A stretch of 64,000 nt of DNA from Fen-1231 sp035286465 (lineage in GTDB: Bacteria > Gemmatimonadota > Gemmatimonadetes > Gemmatimonadales > Gemmatimonadaceae): the NCBI GenBank assembly GCA_035286465.1, contig DATEDF010000127.1, forward strand, positions 56,976-120,975, in the 5' to 3' direction. The position numbers were made by a program, and so were the translations under genes. Shown one piece after another: positions 1 to 9,059 of this stretch. Below the pieces are notes generated by a model that searched no databases, had not been told where the DNA came from, and saw only the letters and a list, made by a program, of their open reading frames with translations. Positions within the stretch are counted from its first letter, which is position 1, and the number at the start of each line of letters is the position of its first letter.

Positions 1-1125
1 CCCGGCGACGAACGCGACGTCCGGCGTGCCGCCGGTGGACGCGACCGTCGTGTCGCGGCCGTTGATGCGCACGGTGTAAGCGACCACCAGCCGCTCGTTG
101 TTCAGATTGAGCGGCTGCGCGAGTGCCACCCAGAGCTGGGAGGGGTCCACGACGTAATCCACGTTTTCGCGGAGCACCTCGTACACCTGGCCGCGGCGCG
201 ACGCGGGATCGCCGATGAGCCGGAACTGCGGGCCGTTCGGGTTGGGCGGCTGCCCGCCGATGAGCAGGCGGTAGAGCGTGACGCGCACGGGGCGCACCGA
301 GTCGGGCAGCGAGGCCGCGAGGACGCGGAGCTGCGCGCCGTTCAGGAGATCAATGTTCGGGTACGCCGGGAGACCCCGTGGGTCCACCGTGAAGAAGAAC
401 CGGCGCGGCTCGATCTGATAGTCCTCGATGTCGCGGCTCACCTGCTGCTGCGTCCGGGCGCCCACCGTGAACACGCGGTCGCGCACCACGTTGCCCGTCT
501 GCTGTGCCGCGATCGCCTGGAGCCGGAGCGTGCCGATCCTGGCGATCGCCTGCACACCGTAGTTGCCCTGCGGAATCCCGCTCGTGATGAAGCGCGAGGG
601 AGGCGCGTCGAACGAGACGTTGCCCACGTCCAGCCGCTGCAGCCAGTCGCCGGGCTTCCCCGCGTAGGCGAGCGCGATCCGGTTCGACGCGTCGAACTCG
701 CGCTTCGAGTCATAGTCCACGTCAAGGCGCACCCGGTCCGCCACGCTGCCGCCCGTGCGCACGTCGAACTGGAAGTCGAAGCTCGGCTGGAAGCTCGCGC
801 GGCACTGCGAACCCGCGTTGAAGTACTGGCTCGCGACGCACCGGTCGTTCTGCGTCTTGTCGAACCTGGATTCGAGCCGGCCGTTGAGGCGGAGGCCGAG
901 GTCGGTCCGCTGCCCGAAGAGATCCACGCCCCGCGACGTGTCGGCGGGCGCCTTCGCGGAGTCCCGCCTCGCGCGGGCGGAGTCCGCGCGCGCTTTCGCC
1001 GGGTCGGCGCCCGCCTGCGCCCCTGCCCGCGCGCCCGGTGCACCCAGGGCACCCAGGGCACCGAGGGCAAGCGCGAGCGGAAACAGAGACGCCGAAAGAG
1101 GCCGAGGTAGTCGCAGGGGGCGCAC
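1..1125 (-). CDS. SprA-like outer-membrane protein (partial, N-terminal part)
   Basis: The reading frame runs off the left edge, so only about the first 375 residues are present. It begins at a GTG whose product starts MRPLRLPRPL and continues into an Ala/Leu-rich signal peptide ending near GARAGAQA. After a charged linker come beta-rich segments such as LDVGNVSFDAP, SRFITSGIPQGNYG, IARIGTLRLQAIAAQQ, SRDIEDYQIEPRRFFF and LNNERLVVAYTV. This order (a 'GNVS' strand, an 'A..G.lr..aI.a.Q' strand, a 'D.Y...RrFFf' strand, then 'L....LvVAYtv.' repeats) resembles the N-terminus of SprA/Sov, the large translocon barrel of the type IX secretion system. The assignment comes from remembered family patterns without an alignment. 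It is divergent from lptF, and a candidate promoter lies about 55 bases upstream. Confidence 0.6.
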   Translation of the reverse strand, partial: MRPLRLPRPLSASLFPLALALGALGALGAPGARAGAQAGADPAKARADSARARRDSAKAPADTSRGVDLFGQRTDLGLRLNGRLESRFDKTQNDRCVASQYFNAGSQCRASFQPSFDFQFDVRTGGSVADRVRLDVDYDSKREFDASNRIALAYAGKPGDWLQRLDVGNVSFDAPPSRFITSGIPQGNYGVQAIARIGTLRLQAIAAQQTGNVVRDRVFTVGARTQQQVSRDIEDYQIEPRRFFFTVDPRGLPAYPNIDLLNGAQLRVLAASLPDSVRPVRVTLYRLLIGGQPPNPNGPQFRLIGDPASRRGQVYEVLRENVDYVVDPSQLWVALAQPLNLNNERLVVAYTVRINGRDTTVASTGGTPDVAFVAG

Positions 1126-1179
1126 CCAGACTCGAAAACGGTGTATTAACGACCTTGCCTTCGAGTGGTCGCCGGGTGG

Positions 1180-1207
1180 AATATACGGACGACCCGACAC
1201 CCTACAA
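1180..1207 (-). promoter_or_regulatory. Candidate sigma-70-type promoter for the SprA-like gene
   Basis: On the minus strand TTGTAG is followed after 16 bases by TATATT, about 55 bases before the GTG start. It is an AT-rich island in very GC-rich DNA. Found by eye only. Confidence 0.35.
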
Positions 1208-1270
1208 CCCTATGTGGCGAGCGGAGTTCCTGACGGTGCAACCGATGGGTGCTGGCCGCGGACCGATCTC

Positions 1271-2797
1271 GTGAGAATCATCACGAGGTACGTACTCAGG
1301 GAACACCTGGGCCCGCTGGTCTTTTCGCTGTCGGCGCTCACCTCGCTCCTCCTGCTCAATTACGTCGCCAAGCGGCTGGGTGAGCTGGTCGGGAAGGGGC
1401 TCCCGTGGAAGGTCATCGCCGAGTTCCTCCTGCTCTCGGTGCCGTTCACGTTCGCGATGACGATGCCGATGGCGGTGCTCGTCGCGACGCTGCACGCCTT
1501 CAGCCGGATGGCGGCGGAGAACGAGATCACGGCGCTCAAGGCGACCGGCGTGTCCATCCGGCGCCTGATGCGGCCCGTGGTGCTGGCCGCGAGCGTGCTC
1601 ACGCTGGTGATGGTGTGGTTCAACGACCAGGTGATGCCCCGGACGAACCACGCGCTCTCGAATCTCGGCAACGACATCGCGCGCAAGAAGCCGACGTTCG
1701 CGCTGCGCGAGCAGGTGATCAACGAGGTGTCGCCTCAGCGGATCTATCTGCGCGCGGCGCATCTGGTGCGCGGCTCCGACCGGATGCGCGACGTCACGAT
1801 CTTCGACCTCTCCGATCCGCAGCGCCGCCGCACGATCCGCGGCGACAGCGGACTCCTCGCGCTCTCGAGCGACGGCAGCGACCTCCACCTCACGCTCTTC
1901 TCGGGCTCGATGACGGAGCTCACGCCGACGGAGCCGATGCGGCTGCAGCGGCTGTTCTTCCGCACGAACTTCGTCAGGGTCCGCGGCGTGGACAACCGTC
2001 TCGAGCGCGACAGCGTCGGCGGCGTGAAGACCGATCGCGAGATGACGATCTGCGAACTCCAGCGACGCGTGGGGCGGTCGCACGAGATGCGCGACCGCGC
2101 GTGGCAGGAACTCAAGGGATACGATTCGGTGGCCGCGCGGAAGTGGCCGCTCAAGGAGGTCCCGGCCGGACTGGGCTCCTTCTACTGCCGGCTGCGCGCC
2201 TTTGCGTTCGTGCGCGCGGCACGCGCGGAGGCGCCGCCGCGCCCGCCGCCGGCGGGGGGCGCGCTCGCGCAGGCGCCGGCGCAGATCCCCGCGCAGGCGC
2301 CGCCGCGCGAGCCGACGAAGCCACGGACGCTCGTGCCGGAGCCCACGCCGCCCGACACGGCCGGGCGGGCCGTGCTCGCCGAGGGGGTCAAGCTCCAACT
2401 CGGCGAGGCGCAACGCATCATTGACGGCGACGAGGTGGAGATCGAGAAGAAGTTCGCGATCGCCGCGGCGTGTCTCGTCTTCGCGCTCCTCGGGGCGCCG
2501 ATCGCCCTGCGCTTCCCGCGGGCCGGCGTGGGGATGACGATCGGGGTGAGCCTCGGCGTCTTCGGCCTCTATTACGTGGCCCTCATCGCGGGCGAGGCGC
2601 TGGCGAAGCGGAGCATGCTCTCCCCCTTCTGGAGCATGTGGGGGGCGAACTTCCTCCTGCTCGCGATCGGCGCGTGGCTCACCGTGCGCCTCGGGACCGA
2701 AGGCACGACGACGCGCGGCAGCGAGACCCTGGAGCGCCTCCACCGCGTGCGCGAACGGCTCGCGCCGTTTCTCGGGCGGCGCGGGGCGGCCCCGTGA
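1271..2797 (+). CDS. lptF: LPS export ABC transporter permease LptF (YjgP/YjgQ family)
   Basis: A 508-residue inner-membrane protein, one of the two permeases that drive lipopolysaccharide from the inner membrane into the Lpt bridge. It starts with GTG giving MRIITRYVLREHLGP and shows the family pattern: an N-terminal helix, two more helices, the coupling segment RMAAENEITALKATGVS at about residues 78-94, a periplasmic beta-jellyroll region, and three C-terminal helices. It is longer than usual (about 360 residues in E. coli) because of an Ala/Pro-rich insert at about residues 315-360 in the periplasmic part. An upstream in-frame extension is rejected because it lies antisense to the SprA-like gene. 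It overlaps lptG by four bases (GTGA). The partner ATPase LptB is not in the window. Confidence 0.9.
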   Translation: MRIITRYVLREHLGPLVFSLSALTSLLLLNYVAKRLGELVGKGLPWKVIAEFLLLSVPFTFAMTMPMAVLVATLHAFSRMAAENEITALKATGVSIRRLMRPVVLAASVLTLVMVWFNDQVMPRTNHALSNLGNDIARKKPTFALREQVINEVSPQRIYLRAAHLVRGSDRMRDVTIFDLSDPQRRRTIRGDSGLLALSSDGSDLHLTLFSGSMTELTPTEPMRLQRLFFRTNFVRVRGVDNRLERDSVGGVKTDREMTICELQRRVGRSHEMRDRAWQELKGYDSVAARKWPLKEVPAGLGSFYCRLRAFAFVRAARAEAPPRPPPAGGALAQAPAQIPAQAPPREPTKPRTLVPEPTPPDTAGRAVLAEGVKLQLGEAQRIIDGDEVEIEKKFAIAAACLVFALLGAPIALRFPRAGVGMTIGVSLGVFGLYYVALIAGEALAKRSMLSPFWSMWGANFLLLAIGAWLTVRLGTEGTTTRGSETLERLHRVRERLAPFLGRRGAAP

Positions 2798-3888
2798 AGC
2801 GCCGCTTCCTGCATCCCCTCGATCGCTACGTCCTCAGCGAGTTCCTGAAGATCCTCGCCGCGACGGCGCTCGGGTTTCCGATCCTCGTGGTGATCATGGA
2901 CGTCACCGAGAATCTCGACCGGTACCTGGCGCGGAACCTCAAGCCGCTCGACATCGCGCAGGCGTACGTCTTCGGCGTGCCGGAGACGATGTTCCTGGTG
3001 CTCCCGGCGGCCGTGCTCTTCGCGACGGTCTTCGCGATCGGCGGCTTCACGCGCCACTCGGAGATCACGGCGGCGAAGGCGAGCGGCGTGAGCTTCCACC
3101 GCTTCATCGCCCCGATCGCCGGCGGCGCGCTCATCGCGACGCTGGCGGGCCTCGTGCTCGCGATGGTCTACCCGGCGGCCAACGCCCGGCGCGACGAGAA
3201 GCTGCAGGAGCGAGGCCTGCGGGAGATGCTCCGCAGCCGGTGGAACTTCACGTTCGCGTCCGAGGATGGTCGCGTGTACAAGATCGGCGCCGCGGACGTC
3301 GCCCGCGGCACGCTGGACAACGTGGAGATTGACCGGCGGGGGCGCGGGCCGGAGTATCCGAGCTATCTGATCTGGACGCGCGGGGCGACGTACGCGCAGG
3401 AGCGGAAGAGCTGGCTCCTCAAGAGCGGCGTCGTGCACCTGATGACGGGGGACTCGTCCAACCTCACGATCAGCTTCGACTCGCTCCGGGACCGGCACTT
3501 CCGCGAGGCGCCGGCGCACCTGATGGCGAATCCGAAGGCGCCGGACGAGATGGGGTTCAAGGACCTGGGCGACTTCATCGCCGCGATGGAGCGCTCCGGG
3601 ACCGACGTGAACAAGCTGCGCACCGCGCGGATGCTCAAGCTGGCGATCCCGGCGACCTGCGTCATCATCATGCTGTTCGGCGCGCCGCTCGCGACGAGCA
3701 ACCAGCGCGGTGGGGCGGCCTACGGGGTCGGGGTGAGCCTCGCCACGACCATCGTCTTCCTGATGCTGGTGCAGCTCACGCAGGCGATCGGCGACAAGGG
3801 CATCGTGCTTCCCGAGCTGGCGGCGTGGCTGCCGGGGATGCTGTTCGGCACGATCGGCGCCATCTTGTTGGTGCGCGTGCGAACCTGA
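2794..3888 (+). CDS. lptG: LPS export ABC transporter permease LptG (YjgP/YjgQ family)
   Basis: A 364-residue paralogue of LptF. It starts at the GTG inside the GTGA overlap with lptF (MKRRFLHPLDRYVL). The family coupling segment appears as FTRHSEITAAKASGVSFHRF, followed by a periplasmic domain and three C-terminal helices ending at ILLVRVRT. It should form the LptF-LptG heterodimer that, with LptB, extracts LPS from the inner membrane. The call of G rather than F rests on gene order and length; the two families are hard to separate by eye. Confidence 0.87.
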   Translation: MKRRFLHPLDRYVLSEFLKILAATALGFPILVVIMDVTENLDRYLARNLKPLDIAQAYVFGVPETMFLVLPAAVLFATVFAIGGFTRHSEITAAKASGVSFHRFIAPIAGGALIATLAGLVLAMVYPAANARRDEKLQERGLREMLRSRWNFTFASEDGRVYKIGAADVARGTLDNVEIDRRGRGPEYPSYLIWTRGATYAQERKSWLLKSGVVHLMTGDSSNLTISFDSLRDRHFREAPAHLMANPKAPDEMGFKDLGDFIAAMERSGTDVNKLRTARMLKLAIPATCVIIMLFGAPLATSNQRGGAAYGVGVSLATTIVFLMLVQLTQAIGDKGIVLPELAAWLPGMLFGTIGAILLVRVRT

Positions 3889-3896
3889 GCGCGGCC

Positions 3897-4724
3897 GTGC
3901 ACCACCACACCGACACCTTCCCCCTCCCCCAGCGCGCCACCATCCGGTTCTTCCGGCGGATGTCGCGCGCGACGCTCGGGACGCTGGGCGGTCTCGGCAA
4001 GCGGGTGCTTTTCGCGTTCGAGATCCGGCGGGCCTTCACGGAGCCGCGCACGTACCTCCCGCTGGTCATCCCGCAGATGCGCGCCATCGGCGTGGACTCG
4101 GTGCCGCTCACCATCATGGTCGCGTCGTTCCTGGGGGGCGTCATCGCGCTGCAGATGCGCTACCAGCTCTTCCCCGGCATCCAGCTCTCGATCGTCGGCC
4201 TTTCCGTGCGGCAGATCGTGATCCTCGAGACCGGACCGCTCCTCACCGGGATCGTCCTCGCCGGCCGGGCGGGCGCGAAGATGACCGCGGAGATCGGCAC
4301 GATGCGCGTCACCGAGCAGATTGACGCGCTCGAGACCCTGGCGTACGACCCGGTGGCGTTCCTCGTGGTGCCGCGGCTGATTGCCGCCATCCTGATGCTG
4401 CCGATTCTCGTGATCATCGCCAACTGCTTCGGCGTCGTGTCGGGCATGCTGGCGGCGATCTTCCTGACGGACGTGCAGGTCACGCAGTTCGTCGAGGGCG
4501 TGCGGCTCGGTTTCGCGAACTTCCAGGTGACGTACAGCCTCATCAAGGCGACATTGTTCGGGGCGGCGATCGCGTTTCTGTGCACGTTCGAGGGGTACGT
4601 GGCCGAAGCCGGCGCGGAGGGCGTGGGCAAGGCGACCGCGAAGGCGGTCGTCATCTCCTCGATCTGGATCCTGGTGCTCGACGCGGTGACGGCACTCCTC
4701 CTCGCACCCTATTTGCAAGGATAA
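3897..4724 (+). CDS. mlaE: MlaE-family lipid transport ABC permease
   Basis: A 275-residue inner-membrane permease of the MlaE/YrbE family, which moves phospholipids between the membranes with an MCE protein. Family landmarks are FLGGVIALQMRYQL, ETGPLLTGIVLAGRAGAKMTAE, EQIDALETLAYDP and the C-terminal FEGYVAEAGAEGVGKATAKA. The proposed start is the GTG eight bases after the lptG stop; an ATG at 3960 is the alternative and would remove a polar leader. It is followed two bases after its stop by the MCE gene. The ATPase (MlaF) that normally accompanies it is absent here. Confidence 0.88.
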   Translation: MHHHTDTFPLPQRATIRFFRRMSRATLGTLGGLGKRVLFAFEIRRAFTEPRTYLPLVIPQMRAIGVDSVPLTIMVASFLGGVIALQMRYQLFPGIQLSIVGLSVRQIVILETGPLLTGIVLAGRAGAKMTAEIGTMRVTEQIDALETLAYDPVAFLVVPRLIAAILMLPILVIIANCFGVVSGMLAAIFLTDVQVTQFVEGVRLGFANFQVTYSLIKATLFGAAIAFLCTFEGYVAEAGAEGVGKATAKAVVISSIWILVLDAVTALLLAPYLQG

Positions 4725-4726
4725 GG

Positions 4727-5608
4727 ATGAAGCGACGCGACGAAGTGCTCGTGGGGATCACGGCGACGCTGGCGATGATCGCCGGCGTGTTGGGCGCGCT
4801 CTGGCTCGCCCGCGGCGGGCTCAGGCCCGGGTATCCGCTGTTCGCGCGCTTCACGTGGGGCGCGGGGCTCAAGCAGGGGCAGCCGGTGCTGCTCTCCGGC
4901 GTCAGCGTCGGGCACGTGGACGGCGTGTACCTGCTCCCGGACGGCATACTGATCGTGCGGCTCAGCGTGCGCAAGAACTACCAGGTGCCGCGCGGGACGA
5001 CGGCCACCATCGAGCCGAACGGGTTCTTCGGCGACCAGCTCGTGGCGCTCAAACCCCACGGGCCGAACCCCAAGTTCTTCGTCGCGGGCGACACCATCGA
5101 GTCTGGTCGCCCGACGCCTTCGGTCGGCGACGTGCTCTCGCGCGTTGACACGATCGCGTCGCACCTGTCGGTACTGATGGGGGCGCTCCGGAAGGAGCTG
5201 GTGCAGACGGGCGGGTTCACCGAGCTGCGCACGACCGTGCGCAACGCCAGCGCGCTGCTGGAGGAGCTCAAGGAGGTCGTGGCGCACCAGGACGCCGAGC
5301 TCGCGCGGACGCAGGCCGCGCTCCGGCGCGTCGCCAACGCCGTGGACTCGGCGCAGGTGGACTCGACGATCCGGTCACTCAAGGACGCGGGGACGAACGT
5401 GAAGACACTCGCCGCGGACCTGAAGGAGACGACGGCCCGGCTCAACGTGACGCTCGCCAAGGTGAACGAGGGGAGCGGCACGATGGCGAAGCTGATGAAC
5501 GACTCGACGCTCTACCACGACGTGCGGAGCCTCACGACGCGGCTCGACTCGCTCATCGCGGATTTCAAGAAGAACCCGCGGAAGTACATCAAGCTGTCGA
5601 TATTCTGA
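4727..5608 (+). CDS. mlaD: MlaD/MCE-family lipid-binding periplasmic protein
   Basis: A 293-residue protein with one N-terminal membrane anchor (about residues 8-28) and one MCE domain (about 35-125) including the family's G...VGHVDGV and TATIEPNGFFGDQLVALKP segments. The C-terminal half is helical and coiled-coil-like (about 150-285), as in long MCE proteins whose helices build a tunnel for lipids. The start is an ATG preceded by AAGG two bases after the mlaE stop, so the two genes are translationally linked. Its role is probably lipid shuttling between the membranes together with MlaE. Confidence 0.87.
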   Translation: MKRRDEVLVGITATLAMIAGVLGALWLARGGLRPGYPLFARFTWGAGLKQGQPVLLSGVSVGHVDGVYLLPDGILIVRLSVRKNYQVPRGTTATIEPNGFFGDQLVALKPHGPNPKFFVAGDTIESGRPTPSVGDVLSRVDTIASHLSVLMGALRKELVQTGGFTELRTTVRNASALLEELKEVVAHQDAELARTQAALRRVANAVDSAQVDSTIRSLKDAGTNVKTLAADLKETTARLNVTLAKVNEGSGTMAKLMNDSTLYHDVRSLTTRLDSLIADFKKNPRKYIKLSIF

Positions 5609-5627
5609 GTGCGCCCGGCCACGTGAC

Positions 5628-5661
5628 GACGGCCCGGATCGCGTCCGCGACCCGGGCCGTC
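5628..5661. terminator. Hairpin terminator between convergent genes
   Basis: GACGGCCCGG and its complement CCGGGCCGTC form a perfect 10-bp stem with a 14-base loop. It lies between the convergent mlaD and TonB-receptor genes, so it can terminate both. There is no clear T-tract. Confidence 0.6.
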
Positions 5662-5690
5662 TGACGTCTGATGTCTGATGTCTGACGTCT
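5661..5690. repeat. Heptanucleotide tandem repeat
   Basis: Four consecutive 7-base units, CTGACGT, CTGATGT, CTGATGT and CTGACGT, directly after the terminator hairpin. The TonB-receptor stop codon (TAG on the minus strand) touches the last base. It belongs to the class of word-like intergenic repeats seen elsewhere in the window. Confidence 0.8.
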
Positions 5691-8600
5691 AGAACGAGTA
5701 CCTGAACCCCGCCTGGAACTGCCAGTTGTCGCTCGTCCCGTTTCCCTTGATGTACGTGCGCTGGTTGGTGTTGAACCTGAAGATCGGGACGGCGACCTTC
5801 GGGTCCACGTTCGTCATGCCGACGTGCGTCAGGATCGAAACGTTGTTGAAGGTGGTGCCGTCCGTCTGCTTGCTCTTGCCCCAGTCGGTGTTGATGAGGT
5901 TCATCACGTTGTAGACTTCAAAGACGAGCGCGGCGCGGTGGCCTCCGAGCACCTCGGGGAGCCCCTGGCGGATGGTCAGGTCCATCTGCTCCTGCCACGG
6001 CACGCGGCACGCGTTGCGCGGGAGGATCTGGCCGCGGTACTTCTTGAGGCACGGGCTGCTGTTGATGAAGTTCTCGAACGCCTGCGCCTGCGTGGCGGCC
6101 GTGATGCTGCCCGACGCGCTGAACTGAATCTCCGTCGGATCGAGCGCGCTCTTCGGGACGTAGATCAGGTCGTTCCCCGACCGTGCATCGGCGTTGAGGT
6201 CGCCCGACCCGCTGGCGCCCGCCCCGTACACGTAGTCGTGCGGACTCCCCGAGTTGGCTTTGTAGAAGACGGTGAAGTCGGTGGCGAGCTGCTTGTTCCA
6301 CCAGTGCACAGTGTACGTCGCGCCGGCGACGATGCTGTGCGGCTGGTCGAAGAGTGAGACCGTGGGCGTGCCCGGCTCGAACTGGTCCGAGGCGAGCGTG
6401 CGGCCGAAGGTCCAGTTCGAGATCGCCGTGGACGACGTGAACGACTGGATGTCGCGCGCTCTCGCATACGTGTACGCCACCTGCGCCTGCCAGTCGTTCC
6501 GGTACCGCTTGAGGAGCTGGAAGGTGAGGCTGTAGGCGTAGTCCTTGTTCTGGTTCGTGAGGTCAATGGCGGTGGAGAAGCGGCTCGACCCGCCGTTGGC
6601 GATCACCGCGACGGGGAGCTTCGGGAGCGCGGCCCCGGTGGTCGTGAGGATCGTGTCGCCGAAGAGCACGCGGCCGTGCGGGTCGGTGCCGCGCACGTCG
6701 CGCAGGTTGCGATTGACGAAGAAGAGCTGGTTGAACGTGCGGGAATAGAGTCCCTCCACCGTGAAGACCCAGTCGCGGGCGATCCGGCGGTCGAAGGCCA
6801 GCGACGCGCGGAAGGGCTGCGGGAACTTCAGGTTCTTGTCAATGAAGTTGACGTCGCCGATCGGCTTGGTGCCGCTGCCGTCGCGGCAGGTGTTGAGGCC
6901 GCTCGGGTCGGGGTTGAACGCGGGCGCGGGCGCCAAGCCCCCGGCGGTGTTGCAGTTGAGGAAGGTGATAATGTTGCCCGAGTTCACGTAGGCGTTCTCG
7001 AGCCAGACGTAGGGCGGCGTGCCGACGAAGAGCCCGAGGCCGCCGCGCAGCTGGTTGATCTGGTCCCCCGTGAGGTCCCAGTTGAAGCCGAGGCGCGGCG
7101 ACCACTGGATCGTGGTGCTCGGCGCGTCGCTCGTGCGCCGCCCGTACGCGCTGTCAATGGCCGCGTTGTACACCGGCTGCTTGGGGACGATCGTGACGTC
7201 GGCGCGGAGGCCGCCGGTCAGCGAGAAGCGCGGCGTCACCGCCCACTGGTCCTGCACGTACCACGCCGACTGCGCCGCCTCGTAGTGAACGTTGCCGCCC
7301 TCGCGCAGGATGATCGCCTTGCGGAACGAGTTCGCGTTCCCCGCCTGCAGGGAATCGAGCGTCCGGAAGCTCCAGACGCCGAACGACGACTGGTTGAACA
7401 GGTTGCGCAGCTTCACGTACTCGTTTCTGGTGCCGAACGTGAGGGTGTGCGCGCCGACATTCCTGCTGTAGTTCTCCGTGAGCTCCAGCGTGTTCACGTC
7501 GATCTCGTTGGTCTGTGAGAACTGGTCGGCCCCACCGATGATGGTGGCACTGCCGCCGCCGACGCGCGGCACCGTGGTGGTCACCTGCGGGAAGAGCGTG
7601 AAGGGAGTGCGGCGGTCCTTCACCGTCGTGTACCCGATGAAGAGCTCGTTGTACCCGCCGTTCGCGAAGTTCGAGTAGATCTGCACGACCGGCGCGTTCT
7701 TCGAGTGCTTGATGGTGTGCTCGTTGTCGGTGTACACCATCCGGCTCGAGGAGCGGTCGTTCTGCGTGCGGTACTGATGTTCGGCGGACCCGTAGTTGTA
7801 CCGGAACACCACGCGGTGCACGTCGTTCACCTTCCAGTCAATCCGGCCGAACGCGTTGGTCTGCGGCCGCGGCGTGTTCACCTGGGCCGCGGTGCCGATG
7901 TCGGTGCGGCCGTAGGTAGACGTCATGATCTGCTCGTACCGCGTGAGGTCGGCGGTCGCGACCCCGAGCGGCGACGTCGCGTTCGCGGGCTGGCCCAGGT
8001 ACGGGCCGAACAGCGGGGCGTTCTCCTGCCTCACCTCGGTGTTGACGAAGAAGTGGAGCTTGTCCTGGATGATCGGCCCGCCAAGACTCGCGACGTACTG
8101 TCCGCGGTCGAACTTCGTCGAACGGAGCACCGGCGTGTTCCGGCCGTAGCGCTCGTTGCGGTAGTCGCTGAAGACGCTCCCGTGGAACTCGTTGCTGCCG
8201 CTCTTCGTGACCGCGTTGAGCAGGAGGCCGCCGAAGTTCCCCTGCCGCACGTCGAACGGCGCGAGGAGCACCTGCAACTCCTTCACGGCGTCAATCGAGA
8301 TGGACTTCGCGCTGATCTGGCCGCCCGGCTGGCCCGTGGAGCCCAGGCCGAAGATGTCGCGCTCCGTGGCGCCGTCAATCTGCACGTTGTTCATCCGGTT
8401 CGACATCCCGCCCGCCGAGTAGCCCGGCCCCGACACCGACACCTGGGGCACGAGCCGGATGAAGTCCGTGAGGTTGCGGTTCTGCGTCGGCTGGCGCTGG
8501 AGCACCGTGTCGTTGACGGTCGCCTTCGTGCCCGTGTTCGAGGCCTCGAAGCCGAGCTGGTAGGCGGTGATCGAGATGGCCACGAGCTGAGTCACCTGCA

Positions 8601-8940
8601 GGTCGAGCTTGAAGTCGAGCGTCGTCGTCTGCGAGAGCGTCACCACGACGTCGGGCTGCCGCTGCGGCGCGAAGCCGATGCGGCGTACCGTCACCATGTA
8701 GCCCGCGCCGACCTCGAGTCCCTGCACCAGGTAGCGGCCGTTGTCGCGCGTGATCCCACCGGTGATGAAGCCGGTCGAGGCGTTCCGCACCTCGACCTGT
8801 GCGTTCGGCACGGGCTTGCCCGTCGCGTCCATCACGGTGCCGCCGATCGCGCCGGTCGTGATGCCCTGCGCGCCGAGCGCAGAGGCCGCCAGGACGAGGA
8901 TGCCGATCGCGCCAAGCGCCCTCCAACGAAGGTTGAGCAT
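5689..8940 (-). CDS. TonB-dependent receptor with N-terminal carboxypeptidase-regulatory domain
   Basis: A 1083-residue outer-membrane receptor. The chosen ATG (MLNLRWRALG) gives a clean signal peptide ending at ALGAQ; an upstream extension lacks one. Residues about 25-115 are a carboxypeptidase-regulatory-like beta-sandwich (GAIGGTVMDATGKPVPNAQV, NGRYLVQGLEVG). A plug domain follows (RNLTDFIRLVPQVSV, NNVQIDGATERDIFG) and then a long barrel ending in the aromatic FRYSF. This architecture is typical of Oar-like receptors that take up glycans or peptides. No substrate gene is adjacent. A TTGTGG-N17-TACATT promoter lies about 50 bases upstream of the start. Confidence 0.88.
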   Translation of the reverse strand: MLNLRWRALGAIGILVLAASALGAQGITTGAIGGTVMDATGKPVPNAQVEVRNASTGFITGGITRDNGRYLVQGLEVGAGYMVTVRRIGFAPQRQPDVVVTLSQTTTLDFKLDLQVTQLVAISITAYQLGFEASNTGTKATVNDTVLQRQPTQNRNLTDFIRLVPQVSVSGPGYSAGGMSNRMNNVQIDGATERDIFGLGSTGQPGGQISAKSISIDAVKELQVLLAPFDVRQGNFGGLLLNAVTKSGSNEFHGSVFSDYRNERYGRNTPVLRSTKFDRGQYVASLGGPIIQDKLHFFVNTEVRQENAPLFGPYLGQPANATSPLGVATADLTRYEQIMTSTYGRTDIGTAAQVNTPRPQTNAFGRIDWKVNDVHRVVFRYNYGSAEHQYRTQNDRSSSRMVYTDNEHTIKHSKNAPVVQIYSNFANGGYNELFIGYTTVKDRRTPFTLFPQVTTTVPRVGGGSATIIGGADQFSQTNEIDVNTLELTENYSRNVGAHTLTFGTRNEYVKLRNLFNQSSFGVWSFRTLDSLQAGNANSFRKAIILREGGNVHYEAAQSAWYVQDQWAVTPRFSLTGGLRADVTIVPKQPVYNAAIDSAYGRRTSDAPSTTIQWSPRLGFNWDLTGDQINQLRGGLGLFVGTPPYVWLENAYVNSGNIITFLNCNTAGGLAPAPAFNPDPSGLNTCRDGSGTKPIGDVNFIDKNLKFPQPFRASLAFDRRIARDWVFTVEGLYSRTFNQLFFVNRNLRDVRGTDPHGRVLFGDTILTTTGAALPKLPVAVIANGGSSRFSTAIDLTNQNKDYAYSLTFQLLKRYRNDWQAQVAYTYARARDIQSFTSSTAISNWTFGRTLASDQFEPGTPTVSLFDQPHSIVAGATYTVHWWNKQLATDFTVFYKANSGSPHDYVYGAGASGSGDLNADARSGNDLIYVPKSALDPTEIQFSASGSITAATQAQAFENFINSSPCLKKYRGQILPRNACRVPWQEQMDLTIRQGLPEVLGGHRAALVFEVYNVMNLINTDWGKSKQTDGTTFNNVSILTHVGMTNVDPKVAVPIFRFNTNQRTYIKGNGTSDNWQFQAGFRYSF

Positions 8941-8988
8941 GGGGTGGAACCTCACAGGAGGATTGAGGAATGGTCGTCCGACGCCGAT

Positions 8989-9017
8989 AATGTAGGGTCC
9001 CGCTTGCGAATCCACAA
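8989..9017 (-). promoter_or_regulatory. Candidate promoter of the TonB-receptor gene
   Basis: On the minus strand TTGTGG, a 17-base spacer and TACATT stand about 49 bases before the ATG. Spacing and both hexamers fit a sigma-70-type promoter. Found by eye only. Confidence 0.45.
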
Positions 9018-9059
9018 CGAAAAAACGTCGAAGAATCGTCACGGATGCGACACGCGACG

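Noticed and set aside
438..1070. A 210-codon minus-strand frame overlapping the SprA-like gene
   Set aside because: Its product is almost only Arg, Ser, Thr and Ala. The frame offset by one gives an exported beta-rich protein with a signal peptide.
755..1270. N-terminal extension of LptF upstream of the GTG at 1271
   Set aside because: It is antisense to the SprA-like gene and has shadow-frame composition. The first LptF helix begins right after the GTG.
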